Below the pieces are notes generated by a model that saw only the letters and a program-made list of their open reading frames with translations, was not told the DNA's origin and ran no database searches. 64,000 nt of DNA from Drosophila miranda (taxonomy: Eukaryota; Arthropoda; Insecta; Diptera; Drosophilidae). A program made the translations under genes and the position numbers. Below, one piece after another: positions 50,697 to 60,429 of the stretch. Position 1 is the stretch's first letter. Each line of letters opens with the position of its first letter. The stretch lies in the NCBI RefSeq assembly GCF_003369915.1, contig NC_046674.1, positions 11,594,001-11,658,000 on the forward strand, in the 5' to 3' direction.

Positions 50697-50698
50697 GA
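50665..50698 (-). promoter_or_regulatory. Inr + DPE core promoter
   Basis: On the minus strand TCAGTTTT has its +1 A at 50696 and matches the fly initiator TCAGTY. Exactly at +28 to +32 (50669-50665) the bases are GGTTG, a full match to the downstream promoter element consensus RGWYV. No TATA box is obvious upstream, as expected for DPE promoters. The correct spacing makes this better than an isolated Inr match. It would drive the long minus-strand gene, away from the DUF1091 cluster. Confidence 0.5.
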
Positions 50699-53600
50699 TC
50701 CTTAACGCATTCCGAAAAAAATCTGATGCTTGGCCATCCTCTGGCGAATTGTGCAACGAGCACGAACCTAGCCAACTGCACGAGTCCTTGCGGCAGCCGA
50801 CGAGGCGCCGGAAACGACGACTACGACAAGGACGAAGCTGTCGTCGACGACGACGACGGCGACGACGACGATTACGCCACCCGAGGTGCTGGCAACAACC
50901 GAAGCCTTTTAGCCGGCAAATAAGGAGAGCAGCCACTGCCAACATGTCTTGTCTGTATTTTGGCCAAAAGCAAAGCAAATCTCGGCAAATGCGAAACGAG
51001 GTACGAATCGACGATTGCCAGGAACCGACGATGGGGCTCCTCCAGTAATGAAGGTCCCAGGCAGTCCAAGGAATAACAACGGGGCAGAAAATCCTGTAAG
51101 CTGGCCAACAATTGAAAGGTCTTAATATTCAAATACATTTTTCTTGAATTTCGTGGCTTGTTTTCGTTGATTTATGTGTGAATTTTCGGTAGGAAAACCA
51201 GCCCCAAAAGTATGCAACAGCATTTGTGTTGGGCCCTGCCGCTCTCGAACATGTTGCCCGTCGACGAATTCGCCTCAAACGCCAGGCATGGCAACAAGTG
51301 AATCTCTACACGCCACGCAGTAATCGAGATAGCTTTTGCCAATGCACTGAAACAGGCGGGCTCCGGTTTTCACCTTCTTTTGCGTTTTGAGCCAAAGCGT
51401 TGGATATTCTCTTAGGCGCACAGTTTAGTGTTGTTAAGCGCACAATTTAGTGTTGTTAAGGGCACAATTTAGTGTTGTTAGCGCACAATTTAGTGTAGTT
51501 AAGGGCACAATTTAGTGCTGTTAAGGGCACAATTAAGTGTTGTTAAGCGCACAATTTAGTGTTGTTAAGGGCACAATTTAGTGTTGTTAAGCGCACAATT
51601 TAGTGTTGTTAAGGGCACAATTTAGTGCTGTTAAGCGCACAATTCAGTGTTGTTAAGGCAAAATTTAGTGCTGTTAAGCGCATAATTCAGTGTTGTTAAG
51701 GGCACAATTTGGTGTTGTTAAGCGCACAGAACCCCCTATTATGTGTTACAGGGATTTTATCCCGATGTATCGATAGCTTAATCGGCCTGCATCAGCTGCT
51801 AGCACGAAAACGCAAAGTATTGTTGCACTGATTGCAATTATTTCAAAGCCAAATTTGAGGTGGAGTTAAAAGAGAAATTATTCATAATAAAAGGCACAAG
51901 CTAAATGTCCTGCTTTGGGGCCTACCCTACTGGCCTAGGTTATCTTTTGCACTTAAGATTTTTGTTGTTGTATAAAACAAGTTTTTGTTTCTGTTTTGAA
52001 AACGGAAAAAGAAAACAAGGAAAAGCTCTCTCCCAGCTGACTCTTAATAAACATTTTCTTGCAGTGCATGAAAGCTTTTGCCGCCAAGGCGAATTGCGGC
52101 GAATTGCGTGTAGAGTTCGAAGTAAATTAAGTGGGAAAGAGAGAGAAAGCCATAACAAGAGCGAGACGGATACGAAAGTCTCCACAAAAGCTGGGGGCCC
52201 AAGGGTATTACTTGGGGTGGAAACATTCGAATGGAAAATGAAGGCTAAAGTAATTGTAATTGAATGGAAAACCCTTTCAGGGCAACAAACCAATTGAATA
52301 GCGAAATCTTGATCGTAGTTCGAGAATGGGAGATCTTCTTAATCTGCGACTTTGACTCTATCTATGGGATGTATCCAGTCCCCGACCAGGCAATATATAT
52401 TTGCCTTGAGAATAAAGACAAAAATTCCATAAGAATTCATAAGCTCTCAATAATCGAATTTTCGAATCGAATGCTGCCCCATTGATACAAATTGTAAATG
52501 CAATCAATGTCAAACATTCGAAGAGCGCATGCAAATACAGGACATGCAGGATGTGCGGGACATACAGGACGGCGGACAGGAACATTCCAATGCAATTAGT
52601 TGGCACATAAAAATGTGCATGGGTGGAAAAACCACCACCACTCGAGAGCGGTGCTTCCCCGAGCCGATTTTCACCACGCGCAAAGCGCAAAACGCAAGGC
52701 AAAGCTTTAATCGCCAGTCGACAGGACGAGCCGAACCCTCGTGGCGGTGGAAAATAGTCCAAAAAGTGACACAATACTGTAGCATAGTGCGGGGCGCTCC
52801 TACTATTTGCTGAGCGCATCCTGGCCCCGCTCTCGCTCCCCGCTCATGCGCACTCGGAGCCGCCCCTGTGCTCGGCTGCCGGACCAATCCCGTCCGGCCA
52901 TGAAAACTTTATGACCACGCCGGGCGTCGACCAATCGGGGGCCTGCTCATTTCCAGGCGAGCCGTGCATCCTTGCCCCTACAATTGCATGGCAGTAGGCG
53001 CAAACGCACCGAACGGCAACGAAGTGCCGCACGGACACGAGAACGAGGGCAAGGCTCGCTCGGCAAACTGTTTGCCTCGCCCAAGTGTCGATTACTGTGG
53101 GGCTTCTTGTTGCACAGGCAATGCATATCTACAGATGTAGGCTCGATTACATGCCACACCAACACACAGACACACACAGGCACACAGTCACACACAGAGA
53201 GAGCCATTTGGAGGTGTTTGCTCTGCTAGGTGACAAATTTTCATGCAAACGCCTGTAAATATGCAGGGATTTTTCGCTCCCTTCACCATTGGCATGAGCC
53301 GAAACGAGGGTAATTGGGGTCGTTCCTCGTTCTGTTGATTTTTCGCATTGCATATTTCCAGGCGCCTCTGATTGCTGCTCCTGGCTGCACTGTTGCGGCT
53401 GCCTTCTTCTGTCTTCTATCTTCTGGCTTCTGGCAACCATTTCGGGGCATTTATGATGACGTTTTCCTTCGCCTCGCACGAGTGCCACTGCCATTGCTGC
53501 CACTGCCACTGCTCTCTCCAGCCTGCTGCTTGTTTGCTCTGAGGGGTCAGCATATTTGCCAAGCAAAATATATATTTCTTTCATGCCAAGTGTGAAAATT

Positions 53601-55293
53601 GTCTTCCTCCGTTGCACTTTTGATTGCCGTTTCAAATTGGAGTGCCACCGAAGAGGAACGAAACGAGGAGGAGCAATATTGTCTGGCCAAATCAGAAATG
53701 CGGTCGAAATCGTTGACGAGGCATTTTCCCCCATATATTTTTTGCCAGTCTGAAGGCAATCAGTGGGAAAAACGCGGAAGGATAGTCGTGGAGATTGTGG
53801 GATCCCAAAGAGATCTCTCGACCCTTATGTCGATTGAGATTAAAGTTTCCAGAAGGGATACGATACGATACGAACCATTTTCTGGGTATCGTCACGCTCT
53901 TTAATCCCTCCCCCCCGCCCCCACCATAATGAGCAGTCTTCTCGCCAGCATGTCATTAGAGCAGGGAAAAGCCCGAGTAGAGTACTTTCTAAAGCATTAA
54001 AGAACAAGCTGCACTTCAGTCGGCACAGCCCACATAATCCGGAAACTTCAAGCAACAAAAGTCACACATCACGTCTGTGGTGATGGTCACGGACCCGAGA
54101 GAGCATCCCTGCACAGGAGACCCACACAGACCCAGAACGGGCTAGAGACAGAGGCGGAGGCAGAGCACGTAAATGCATCCGCAAATACATAAAGCCACAC
54201 TCAACCACACACCGACGGATACACAACACATACGCAATACATACACACATACACATACACATGCCCATAGAGAGGTAGAAGTAGGTGTACCTGGCGCCGG
54301 GACAGCTGCAAGGGCTAAGGCCTCGAAAAGGGAATTGAGTTAGAAGAGCGAACAGAGCCAAAGAGCTTAAAATCAAAAGTCAGACCAGGCCTATGTAAAT
54401 AAATGCAATATGCAGGCACACACACAGGGCACACACACACACTGGCAGGCAGGAAGGCAGTCACGAAGGCTGCCACCAGAAGGAAGGCCACGCAGTCAGG
54501 CGGCCGGCAGTCACGGAGTGAAAGCCGAAAGAGGGACAAACAGAGAAACAAAAGAAGAAAGAAGGCAAGACATTTATTTGGCCAACACCAGGAACTGGTA
54601 GTTGGTAAACGGGGAACCCGGCAACCCGGGAGCCCGGGAACCCGGCAACTCGGATTTAGGCCCAGACAACGTTGGACAATTGAAAATGGCGCCTTAGTTT
54701 CGACAGACCCGATTCTGATTAAGCGCATAGGTCGACGTCTGACAGCTCCACTGTCTGTCTGTCAGTCAGTCAGTCTATCCGTCTGTCACTCCCTCCGTCT
54801 GTCCGTCTGTCCGACTGTTTGTCACTCTGTCTGGCCATCAGACTGTCGCAACCGCAGGAAGGCGGCAGGGCAGTACTGCTGGCAAAAAAATACAGAAAAA
54901 CAGAGAGCTCTAACAAACGGCAAGGCAGGTTTTGTTTTTTTGTTTTTTTGTTTTTTATCCAAGCCGTTCCGTGGCATTGTTGCAATGTTACGGCGTAAGC
55001 AGAATTACGTGCAATTGTTTTCTGCAGTGGTTCGTGCACATAAACGCCCCGGGAAGGAGCTGCAAGGTGGAAGGAGACCACACGCTGGATAAACATAGAC
55101 ACGTTGACTGCATTTCGGATGAGATGAGCCCCGCACGAATGACTGACTCTCCGTCTGTCAGGGGCTGCGGCGGCTTAAAGCCCAGGGAACCACGCATCTG
55201 CAACAAAACCCCGATTGAAATTTCAATGCCTTTCGACCGTGGCCGAGCTAATGAGATAATTGAAGCTCTTGTCACACTTCAGTGGAGCCATTC
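50697..55293. other. Intergenic stretch between long gene and DUF1091 cluster
   Basis: No gene is supported here. Contents: a GAC/CGA trinucleotide tract at about 50.80-50.88 kb, the 22-bp minisatellite at 51.42-51.73 kb, a CpG-richer, GC-rich patch at about 52.8-53.06 kb, CA/GA microsatellites near 53.16 and 54.4 kb, and a GTCTGTC/CAGTCAGT tract at 54.75-54.83 kb. Long open frames at 54.4-55.1 kb are low-complexity or run antisense to the first cluster gene. Confidence 0.5.
51416..51729. repeat. 22-bp minisatellite, about 14 units
   Basis: Around 14 head-to-tail copies of a 22-bp unit of form GCGCACAATTTAGTG..GTTGTTAA. Units differ mainly at their first bases (GCGC versus GGGC), and in the middle the two forms alternate, giving a partial 44-bp higher-order register. 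Some units carry TAGTGC for TAGTGT. Both edges end in unique sequence. It lies about 0.7 kb upstream of the proposed minus-strand promoter. The units contain no long open frame and no dyad suited to a CRISPR repeat. Confidence 0.95.
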
Positions 55294-55299
55294 TTTATT
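55294..55299 (-). terminator. Poly(A) signal of DUF1091 gene 1
   Basis: AATAAA on the minus strand lies 26 nt beyond the TGA stop of the first cluster gene. Confidence 0.75.
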
Positions 55300-55324
55300 T
55301 TCAGAGCATTATAGAGCCCCCCGA

Positions 55325-55928
55325 TCATATCAGCTGCGAAATAATCACGCACTCGACCAGCATTTCGTAGGTGGGTCTGCCCAGGCTCCCCAGATGGGTG
55401 ATAATTTTGCTCCGATAGTGTCCTGGGACTATGAATTGCGGTATGAGCTCGTCGCTCAGCTCCCAGTCCCTGAGCGAGTACGTGCCCTTCGCCCAGGGGC
55501 AGCGCCTGGGAAACTTTCCGCTTTTGACCACGCTGAGGATCCATTTCTGGAACAGGGTCTTGCGATAGGAGCCGACCGTCTTGCAGTAATCGATGTCGTA
55601 CTGGAAGAACGAGTTGTAGGGTCCCAGGGGGCCAGCGCCCCTTTCGAGGCCCATGTGTAACTTCACTGCCGATGGGATCCGCACTTTGGTCAGCAGCTCA
55701 CAGGAGATGCGGTTCTCCACGACCGACACATTGAAGCTCTCGATGTACTTCCCATTGTAGTCGCACTTGTGACTCTCAATCTGCAAACTTCTCTAAAAGA
55801 AGGGATGTATTTGGGGGTGTTAGAATTCCATCCCAAGGCTGTATACCCACAGTGGCTCGAGCCGCTCGCAGATACCAGGCCAAGAGCAGGCCGGGAATTA
55901 TTAGCTGGCAACACCTTCGGATATTCAT
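55325..55928 (-). CDS. DUF1091 secreted protein, cluster gene 1
   Basis: Two exons: 55928-55851 and 55792-55325, with a 58-nt phase-0 intron (ACT|GTGGGT ... TTTTAG). The product is 181 residues. Exon 1 encodes a signal peptide, with Arg/Cys then LIIPGLLLAWYL and cleavage probably after RAARA. The mature domain shows the DUF1091 pattern: C36, sequon NVS at 47, YDIDYC (C96), FQKW, SGKFPRRCP (C124), YSLRDW, GHYR and LVEC (C174). C57 is extra to its neighbours. A second acceptor (TTTGCAG, exon from 55780) would remove four residues. It is the only minus-strand gene in the cluster and diverges from gene 2. Family members are secreted, with relatives such as CheB acting in chemosensory organs; the specific role is unknown. 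Confidence 0.88.
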
Positions 55929-56299
55929 ATTTCACACTGTGCTAGAGACTAATTCCATTTGGCTGTGGCTCGGCCGGCAATGGGCTGAATTTTGGCCCGA
56001 AATCAACGCAATAGATTGGCCATCGCTGCCATGGCCTAATGAGCATTAGTCATTATCATAATTTCCCTTCCCCCACCACCCATAACTGTTTCCTCGACAA
56101 TAGTTATCTATTGGTCGATAGAGAATCGAGTCGGCTTTAAATCAATTTTCGGAACCCACCTCCAGCCTCTTAAATGCGCAATAACCAAATTGCTGGCCTC
56201 AATTTTGGGTGGGATTATTTTAAACGTGTCTGGCGTTTGAGTCTGGAACTTTTGGACTTTGGGTTCAGTCAGCATTTGACGAAAATATCGAAAAGATCA
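55929..56299. promoter_or_regulatory. Shared divergent upstream region of genes 1 and 2
   Basis: The 371 bp between the start codons of gene 1 (minus) and gene 2 (plus) must contain both promoters. I see AT-rich patches (TTAAATC, TTATCATAATTT) and CGATAG-type words (56109-56130), but no confident TATA/Inr pair. Confidence 0.5.
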
Positions 56300-56893
56300 A
56301 TGAAATTTCACTCCTCCGGACGTTTCGGGCTCTTGGTGGGGTTGTTGTTGGCTGCGACGGAGGTGGTAAATATGCGTACGCCCTAAACGACTCCTGTACT
56401 ACAGAGAACACCCCTCCAGATGGGGAAAATAAATATGATAGACAGCGTGTGCAGCGACTTCAATCGGAGCTACCTCTCCAACGTGTCGTTGGTGGTGAGG
56501 AATTCCAGGGTATATTTCGATACATTCCTGCTGCGCGGCCTGGACACGGGCGTGACAATGGACCTGGAGTTCCGCATAGGCGTCCCCAAGTCCAGGGAAT
56601 ACAAGAGGATCTTCCAGTACTCGCTGGACATGTGCAGCATACTGGCCCTGAAGAAGAGAAGCATGTTCAAGCGCTGGTTTTCCACCTTCTTCGAGGCCGG
56701 CAACTTCCCGCGCTACTGCCCCGTGCATCCGAACCACTACTTCCTGAAGGACTACAACTACAACACGCTCTTCATTCCCACGTTTCTGTACGCGGGCCAG
56801 TACAAGGTGACGTTCAACATGACCCAGTACAGGGACAAGCGAAAGACTAGGGACTTTGTGGTGGCCTGCGCCTTCTACGCGGAAATAAAGTAG
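56300..56893 (+). CDS. DUF1091 secreted protein, cluster gene 2
   Basis: Exon 1 is 56300-56365 and exon 2 is 56420-56893, with a 54-nt phase-0 intron (GTG|GTAAAT ... CCTCCAG). The product is 179 residues. An earlier CAG at 56404 would leave an intron of only about 40 nt, too short for flies, so the later acceptor is preferred. Donor GAG|GTGGTA is a one-codon-shorter alternative. The signal peptide is MKFHSSGRFGLLVGLLLAAT. The mature part has C33, sequons at N43 (NVS) and N155 (NMT), DMC (C94), FKRW, AGNFPRYCP (C122), YFLKDY and VVAC (C172). An AATAAA overlaps the final codons and stop (56884-56889), and no better signal follows. It is the most divergent plus-strand member. Confidence 0.88.
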
Positions 56894-56934
56894 CCGACCT
56901 GTGACTCCAGTTTCATTAACCAGCTCTGTGGCCT

Positions 56935-56958
56935 TCAATTATAATCAATTTAGTCTGG
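56935..56958 (+). promoter_or_regulatory. Upstream block of gene 3, repeated before gene 4
   Basis: A 24-bp block containing TATAATCAATTTAGTCTGG lies 88 bp before the gene 3 start codon. It recurs identically 96 bp before the gene 4 start. It may hold core promoter or tissue-specific sites, or simply reflect recent duplication. Confidence 0.55.
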
Positions 56959-57022
56959 CTCGCGCACTTCGCCCAGCAAATTATATGTCGAGGCTCATTC
57001 CACAGTTGTCGTTGGCAGAGAA

Positions 57023-57623
57023 ATGTTGAATTTATTCACCATTACAACGCTGCTCTTCCTCCACCAGTGGGGGAGCACGCAGGCCGTGAGTATTGGAGGG
57101 CAGATCTACGATAGTCGGCAGGGATAACGGGGACCTGTGTGTGGGCCAGTCCACGTTTGTCTTCCAGACGGGCAAGTGCAGCTTCAACGAGAAGTACTTT
57201 GATAACTTCAGCCTGGCCATCGTCAACAACACCATGGACCTGGACATGGTGACGCCCAGGACGATTCCGCGGGGCCTCAAGGTCCTCATCGATGTCCAGA
57301 TCAGCCTCGACAGGGGTAAGAGCTACCAGCGACTCTTCGCCCACATCCTGGACACCTGCAGCATTGTCTCCTCGGTGCGGACCAGCATGTTCAAGAGCTG
57401 GTTCGAGAGCATGCGCGATCACGGCAACTTCATGACCAACTGCCCCGTGCCCCCGGGCCACTACTTCCTCCGCAACTGGAGGCTGGACTCGCAGCTGGTG
57501 CCGCACTACCTGATGCCCGGCGACTACCGCGTGTTGGCCCACTTCTTCTTTGGCAAGCAGAAGACCAAGCACGAGGACATTGCCCTCGACATGGACATCT
57601 ACGCGCTCCTGAGGAAATCATAG
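57023..57623 (+). CDS. DUF1091 secreted protein, cluster gene 3
   Basis: Exon 1 is 57023-57085, encoding a signal peptide MLNLFTITTLLFLHQWGSTQA. Exon 2 is 57168-57623. The intron is 82 nt, phase 0 (GCC|GTGAGT ... GTCTTCCAG). An alternative acceptor at 57149 would add six residues but has a poor pyrimidine tract. The product is 172 residues: TGKC (C25), sequons N34 (NFS) and N41 (NNT), LDTC (C85), FKSW, HGNFMTNCP (C113), HYFLRNW and GDYR. The last family cysteine is replaced by Met (in DMDIYA), leaving C25 without its usual partner. It is a close tandem duplicate of gene 4. The poly(A) signal is at 57645. Confidence 0.92.
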
Positions 57624-57644
57624 ATTCGAAACCCCTGAATCACA

Positions 57645-57650
57645 AATAAA
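57645..57650 (+). terminator. Poly(A) signal of gene 3
   Basis: AATAAA lies 22 nt after the stop codon. Confidence 0.75.
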
Positions 57651-57806
57651 ACGGGTGTTAAAGGCAAAGTCTAGTGTTCTTCCTCGTCACGAGGGCAGCC
57701 AAAAAAAATATGCCAATAGGCCAGGCCTTGGAGGTCCTCCTGCAGAGAGCGGTCGCTCGGGGCCCAAAGTGTGGCGATGTGTGACCCACATTGCCATAAA
57801 TTGGCA

Positions 57807-57830
57807 TCAATTATAATCAATTTAGTCTGG
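57807..57830 (+). promoter_or_regulatory. Upstream block of gene 4, copy of the gene 3 block
   Basis: The 24-bp block before gene 3 is repeated here without a mismatch. The sequence on either side has diverged between the two copies, so the block is either young-duplication residue or selectively kept. Confidence 0.55.
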
Positions 57831-57902
57831 TAAGCAGTTCGAAGAGTGGTCGAGGGAAAATCATGCATCGCATCTCATTTGGCAGCCGTCATTAGCGGGG
57901 AA

Positions 57903-58488
57903 ATGTTGAAGCTATTCACCATTACAACGCTGCTCGTGGCCACGCAGGCAGTGAGTATTTGATGGGAGGAGTGTTGGCAGACGGCGGGGATAACAGGGAC
58001 CTGTGTGGGCCCAGTCAACGTTTGTCTTCCAGACGGGCAAGTGCACATTTAATGAGAAGCACTTCAATAACTTCACCCTGGCCATCGTCAACAACACCCT
58101 GTACATGGACATAGTGACGCCCAGGACGATTCCGCGGGGCCTCAAGGTCCTCATAGACGTGCAAATCAGCCTGGACAAGAGAAGGAACTACCAGCGGCTC
58201 TTCGCCTACGTCCTGGACGTCTGCGCCGTGGTCTCATCGGTGAAGTCCAGCATGTTCAAGAGCTGGTTCCAGAGCATCCTCCAGCACGGCAACTTCATGA
58301 GCAACTGCCCCGTGCCCCCGGGCCGCTACTTCCTGCACGACTGGAAGCTGGAATCGCAGCTGGTGCCGCACTACCTGATGCCCGGGGATTACCGCGTGTT
58401 CTCGCACTTCTTCTACGGGAAGCACAAGACCAGACACGAGGACTTTGTCCTCGACATAGACATCTATGCGGTGATGAGGGCGGCATAG
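57903..58488 (+). CDS. DUF1091 secreted protein, cluster gene 4
   Basis: Exon 1 is 57903-57950 (MLKLFTITTLLVATQA, a short signal peptide, five residues shorter than in gene 3). Exon 2 is 58033-58488, after an 82-nt phase-0 intron of the same length as gene 3 (GCA|GTGAGT ... GTCTTCCAG). The product is 167 residues: TGKC (C20), sequons N29 (NFT) and N36 (NNT), LDVC (C80), FKSW, HGNFMSNCP (C108), YFLHDW and GDYR. The last family cysteine is Ile here. The mature part is very similar to gene 3, with long identical runs such as TPRTIPRGLKVLIDVQISLD and SQLVPHYLMPGDYRV. Confidence 0.92.
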
Positions 58489-58545
58489 ACTGGGCACTAA
58501 ATTGGGCTCCTAGATAAGTCGACTATATAAATACCAAAGTCTATA

Positions 58546-58551
58546 AATAAA
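58546..58551 (+). terminator. Poly(A) signal of gene 4
   Basis: AATAAA lies 58 nt after the stop codon. Confidence 0.7.
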
Positions 58552-58672
58552 CCGATTCCCAGTGCGCAATTCGAGAGTAATTTAAAACCAATTAGCAGAT
58601 CGGATGGGCCACAAATTGACCGACAATAAAAGTCGCTTTCCATTGCACTGGGGCCTCAAATCGGGAGCAGTT

Positions 58673-59254
58673 ATGTCCAAGAAAGCACTCGTCCTCGCTT
58701 TCCTCCTCGCCCTGCCCATGGCCCAGGTAAGCATCGGAGGAGAAGGCCCGAGTGCAGGATCTAACAGCCCCTTTTACGGCCAGCCCAGTGCGGTGAGCCT
58801 CAGCCGGCTCCACTGTGAGCAGAACCCCAAGTATTTCAGAACCCTGAACGTCACGATCGCCAACAACACCATCACGGCGGACATATATCTGGCGCAGGGC
58901 CTGAAGGCGGGCTTCCGCGGCCACATAGACGTCCAGCTGCGGCTGACGAACGCCAAGAAGTTCCAGAGCCTGGTCCAGACCGACACCGACTACTGCGAGC
59001 TGCTCTCGAGCCTAAAGGAGTCCCTGTTCCGGCGCTGGATCCACAGCGTGGCCAAGAACAGCAACTTCATGGAGAACTGCCCGATCCCGGCGGGACCCTA
59101 CTACCTCAAGGGCTATCAAGTGGACATGGGTCTGGTGCCGTCGTACCTCCTGAACGGCGACTACCGCCTGCGGGCCCTCGTCTACTACGGCAAGTATCGC
59201 AGCAAGGGCCGGCTGTTCCTTCTCGAGTGCACTGTGGAGGCCTCCATGAAATAG
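58673..59254 (+). CDS. DUF1091 secreted protein, cluster gene 5
   Basis: Exon 1 is 58673-58726 (signal peptide MSKKALVLAFLLALPMAQ) and exon 2 is 58784-59254. The intron is 57 nt, phase 0, with a consensus donor CAG|GTAAGC and acceptor ACGGCCAG. The spliced product is 174 residues: C29, sequons N40 (NVT) and N45 (NNT), TDYC (C89), FRRW, NFMENCP (C117), YYLKGY, GDYR and LLEC (C167), so all four family cysteines are present. The frame is also open 23 codons upstream of the chosen ATG, but the signal peptide starts at 58673. The intron is a multiple of three without an in-frame stop, so retention would add 19 residues. The poly(A) signal at 59260 is only six nt past the stop. Confidence 0.9.
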   Translation: MSKKALVLAFLLALPMAQVSIGGEGPSAGSNSPFYGQPSAVSLSRLHCEQNPKYFRTLNVTIANNTITADIYLAQGLKAGFRGHIDVQLRLTNAKKFQSLVQTDTDYCELLSSLKESLFRRWIHSVAKNSNFMENCPIPAGPYYLKGYQVDMGLVPSYLLNGDYRLRALVYYGKYRSKGRLFLLECTVEASMK

Positions 59255-59259
59255 AATTA

Positions 59260-59265
59260 AATAAA
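59260..59265 (+). terminator. Poly(A) signal of gene 5
   Basis: AATAAA begins six nt after the TAG stop, implying a very short 3'UTR. Confidence 0.65.
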
Positions 59266-59444
59266 GTAGCACGCACTAGCACCACCACCAGCACCACCTC
59301 CTCTACTACCAATACCAATATCGGCGTATTCCGATCAATCAATCAATCTCGTTGTTCCCAAAAACAGACCCATTAAATCGACTTCGTTGCGATGGTGATA
59401 GATTTTCGGCTCACTGACAATCCCCCCGTTGACATCATCCAGTG

Positions 59445-60045
59445 ATGTTTGTCCCGAAACTTGTTCCGCTATTTGTGGTTTTTATGGCTTTAACCAAAGG
59501 TGGTCTGGTAACGGTAAGTTCACTCAGCTTGTACCTGGCGAATCCTCTGACCATCCTCTCCATGCGTTGTGCAGGCTAGCAAAATGACCTTCAAGACGGG
59601 GGACTGCCGGTACAACCGGCAGATATTCTCAAACTTCACGATGCAGATAATCAACACGAAACTGCTAATGGATATGGTCGTCGCCTCGACCATTCAGCAG
59701 GGCCTGAAGGCCCACCTGGGCTTCGAGTTCCGGCTGGCCAAGGGCAGGCCCTACCAGAGCATCTACCAGCACGACATCAACTACTGTGCCATGATCAGAG
59801 GGGCCCAGGAGTCGATCTACCGCCGCTGGTTCACGTCCATGCTGAAGTTCGGAAACTTTGCAACAAGCTGCCCCGTTGGCAGGGGCTACTACTACCTGCA
59901 CGGCTGGACGCTGGACGCCAGCTACATTCCCTCGTTCTTCTATCTAGGCGACTACCGGATCTCCGGTAGATTCTTCTACGGCCGGTTCAAGAAGAAAGAG
60001 GACAATCCCATGCTGGAATGCTCTGTGGAAGCCGTCCTGAACTAA
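59445..60045 (+). CDS. DUF1091 secreted protein, cluster gene 6
   Basis: Exon 1 is 59445-59513 (a 23-residue signal peptide, core LVPLFVVFMAL) and exon 2 is 59575-60045. The intron is 61 nt, phase 0 (ACG|GTAAGT ... TTGTGCAG). The product is 179 residues: GDC (C34), sequon N43 (NFT), INYC (C94), YRRW, GNFATSCP (C122), YYYLHGW, GDYR and LEC (C172), with all four family cysteines present. It is a close duplicate of gene 7: exon 2 aligns without gaps and contains identical runs such as GRPYQSIYQHDINYC and GYYYLHGWTLDASYIPSFF. No AATAAA follows closely. Confidence 0.92.
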
Positions 60046-60080
60046 AGTTCATAGTTGTTTTTTTTCGCTTAGTTTGATTA

Positions 60081-60119
60081 GATCGTCAGGCCCCAATACG
60101 CGGGTTTATTAATATATTA
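60081..60119 (+). repeat. 3' flank repeat of gene 6, shared with gene 7
   Basis: GATCGTCAGGCCCCAAT followed by a TTAATATAT stretch is repeated at 63040-63078 after gene 7, showing that the duplication included the 3' flank. Confidence 0.8.
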
Positions 60120-60429
60120 TGCGCTCGAAGTATTTATATAAATAGTTATACTGATTTTTGTTTGTGTTGTGAATTGGGCTATTATTTGGAGTATTTAAAA
60201 CTCCAAAAACGAGATCGAAAGAAACAACAAATGGAACTCACCTTTTTCGTCCATAGTTATCCACTATCCACACCTTTTCCACTAGAAAATCGTTGCCTTT
60301 TTCAGTTTCTGGCATGTAATACCTGTCCCAGAGAGGGGTCCAAAGAAGAAGAATTAAATTCAAGTGGTATACATTTATATCTATATCTAATCGTCGTATA
60401 TTTCACTGTGTGTTGGTTCACGGCCGTTC

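Noticed and set aside
51416-51729. CRISPR-like array
   Set aside because: Units are contiguous 22-mers without unique spacers, in eukaryotic DNA; this is a minisatellite.
54403-55660. Two plus-strand frames of 229 and 242 codons
   Set aside because: The first is Arg/Lys/Gln low complexity over CACACA and GTCTGT repeats; the second is largely antisense to DUF1091 gene 1.
56405-56419. Earlier splice acceptor for gene 2 (CTACTACAG)
   Set aside because: It would leave an intron of about 40 nt, below the usual fly minimum; the next CAG at 56419 gives 54 nt and keeps the frame.
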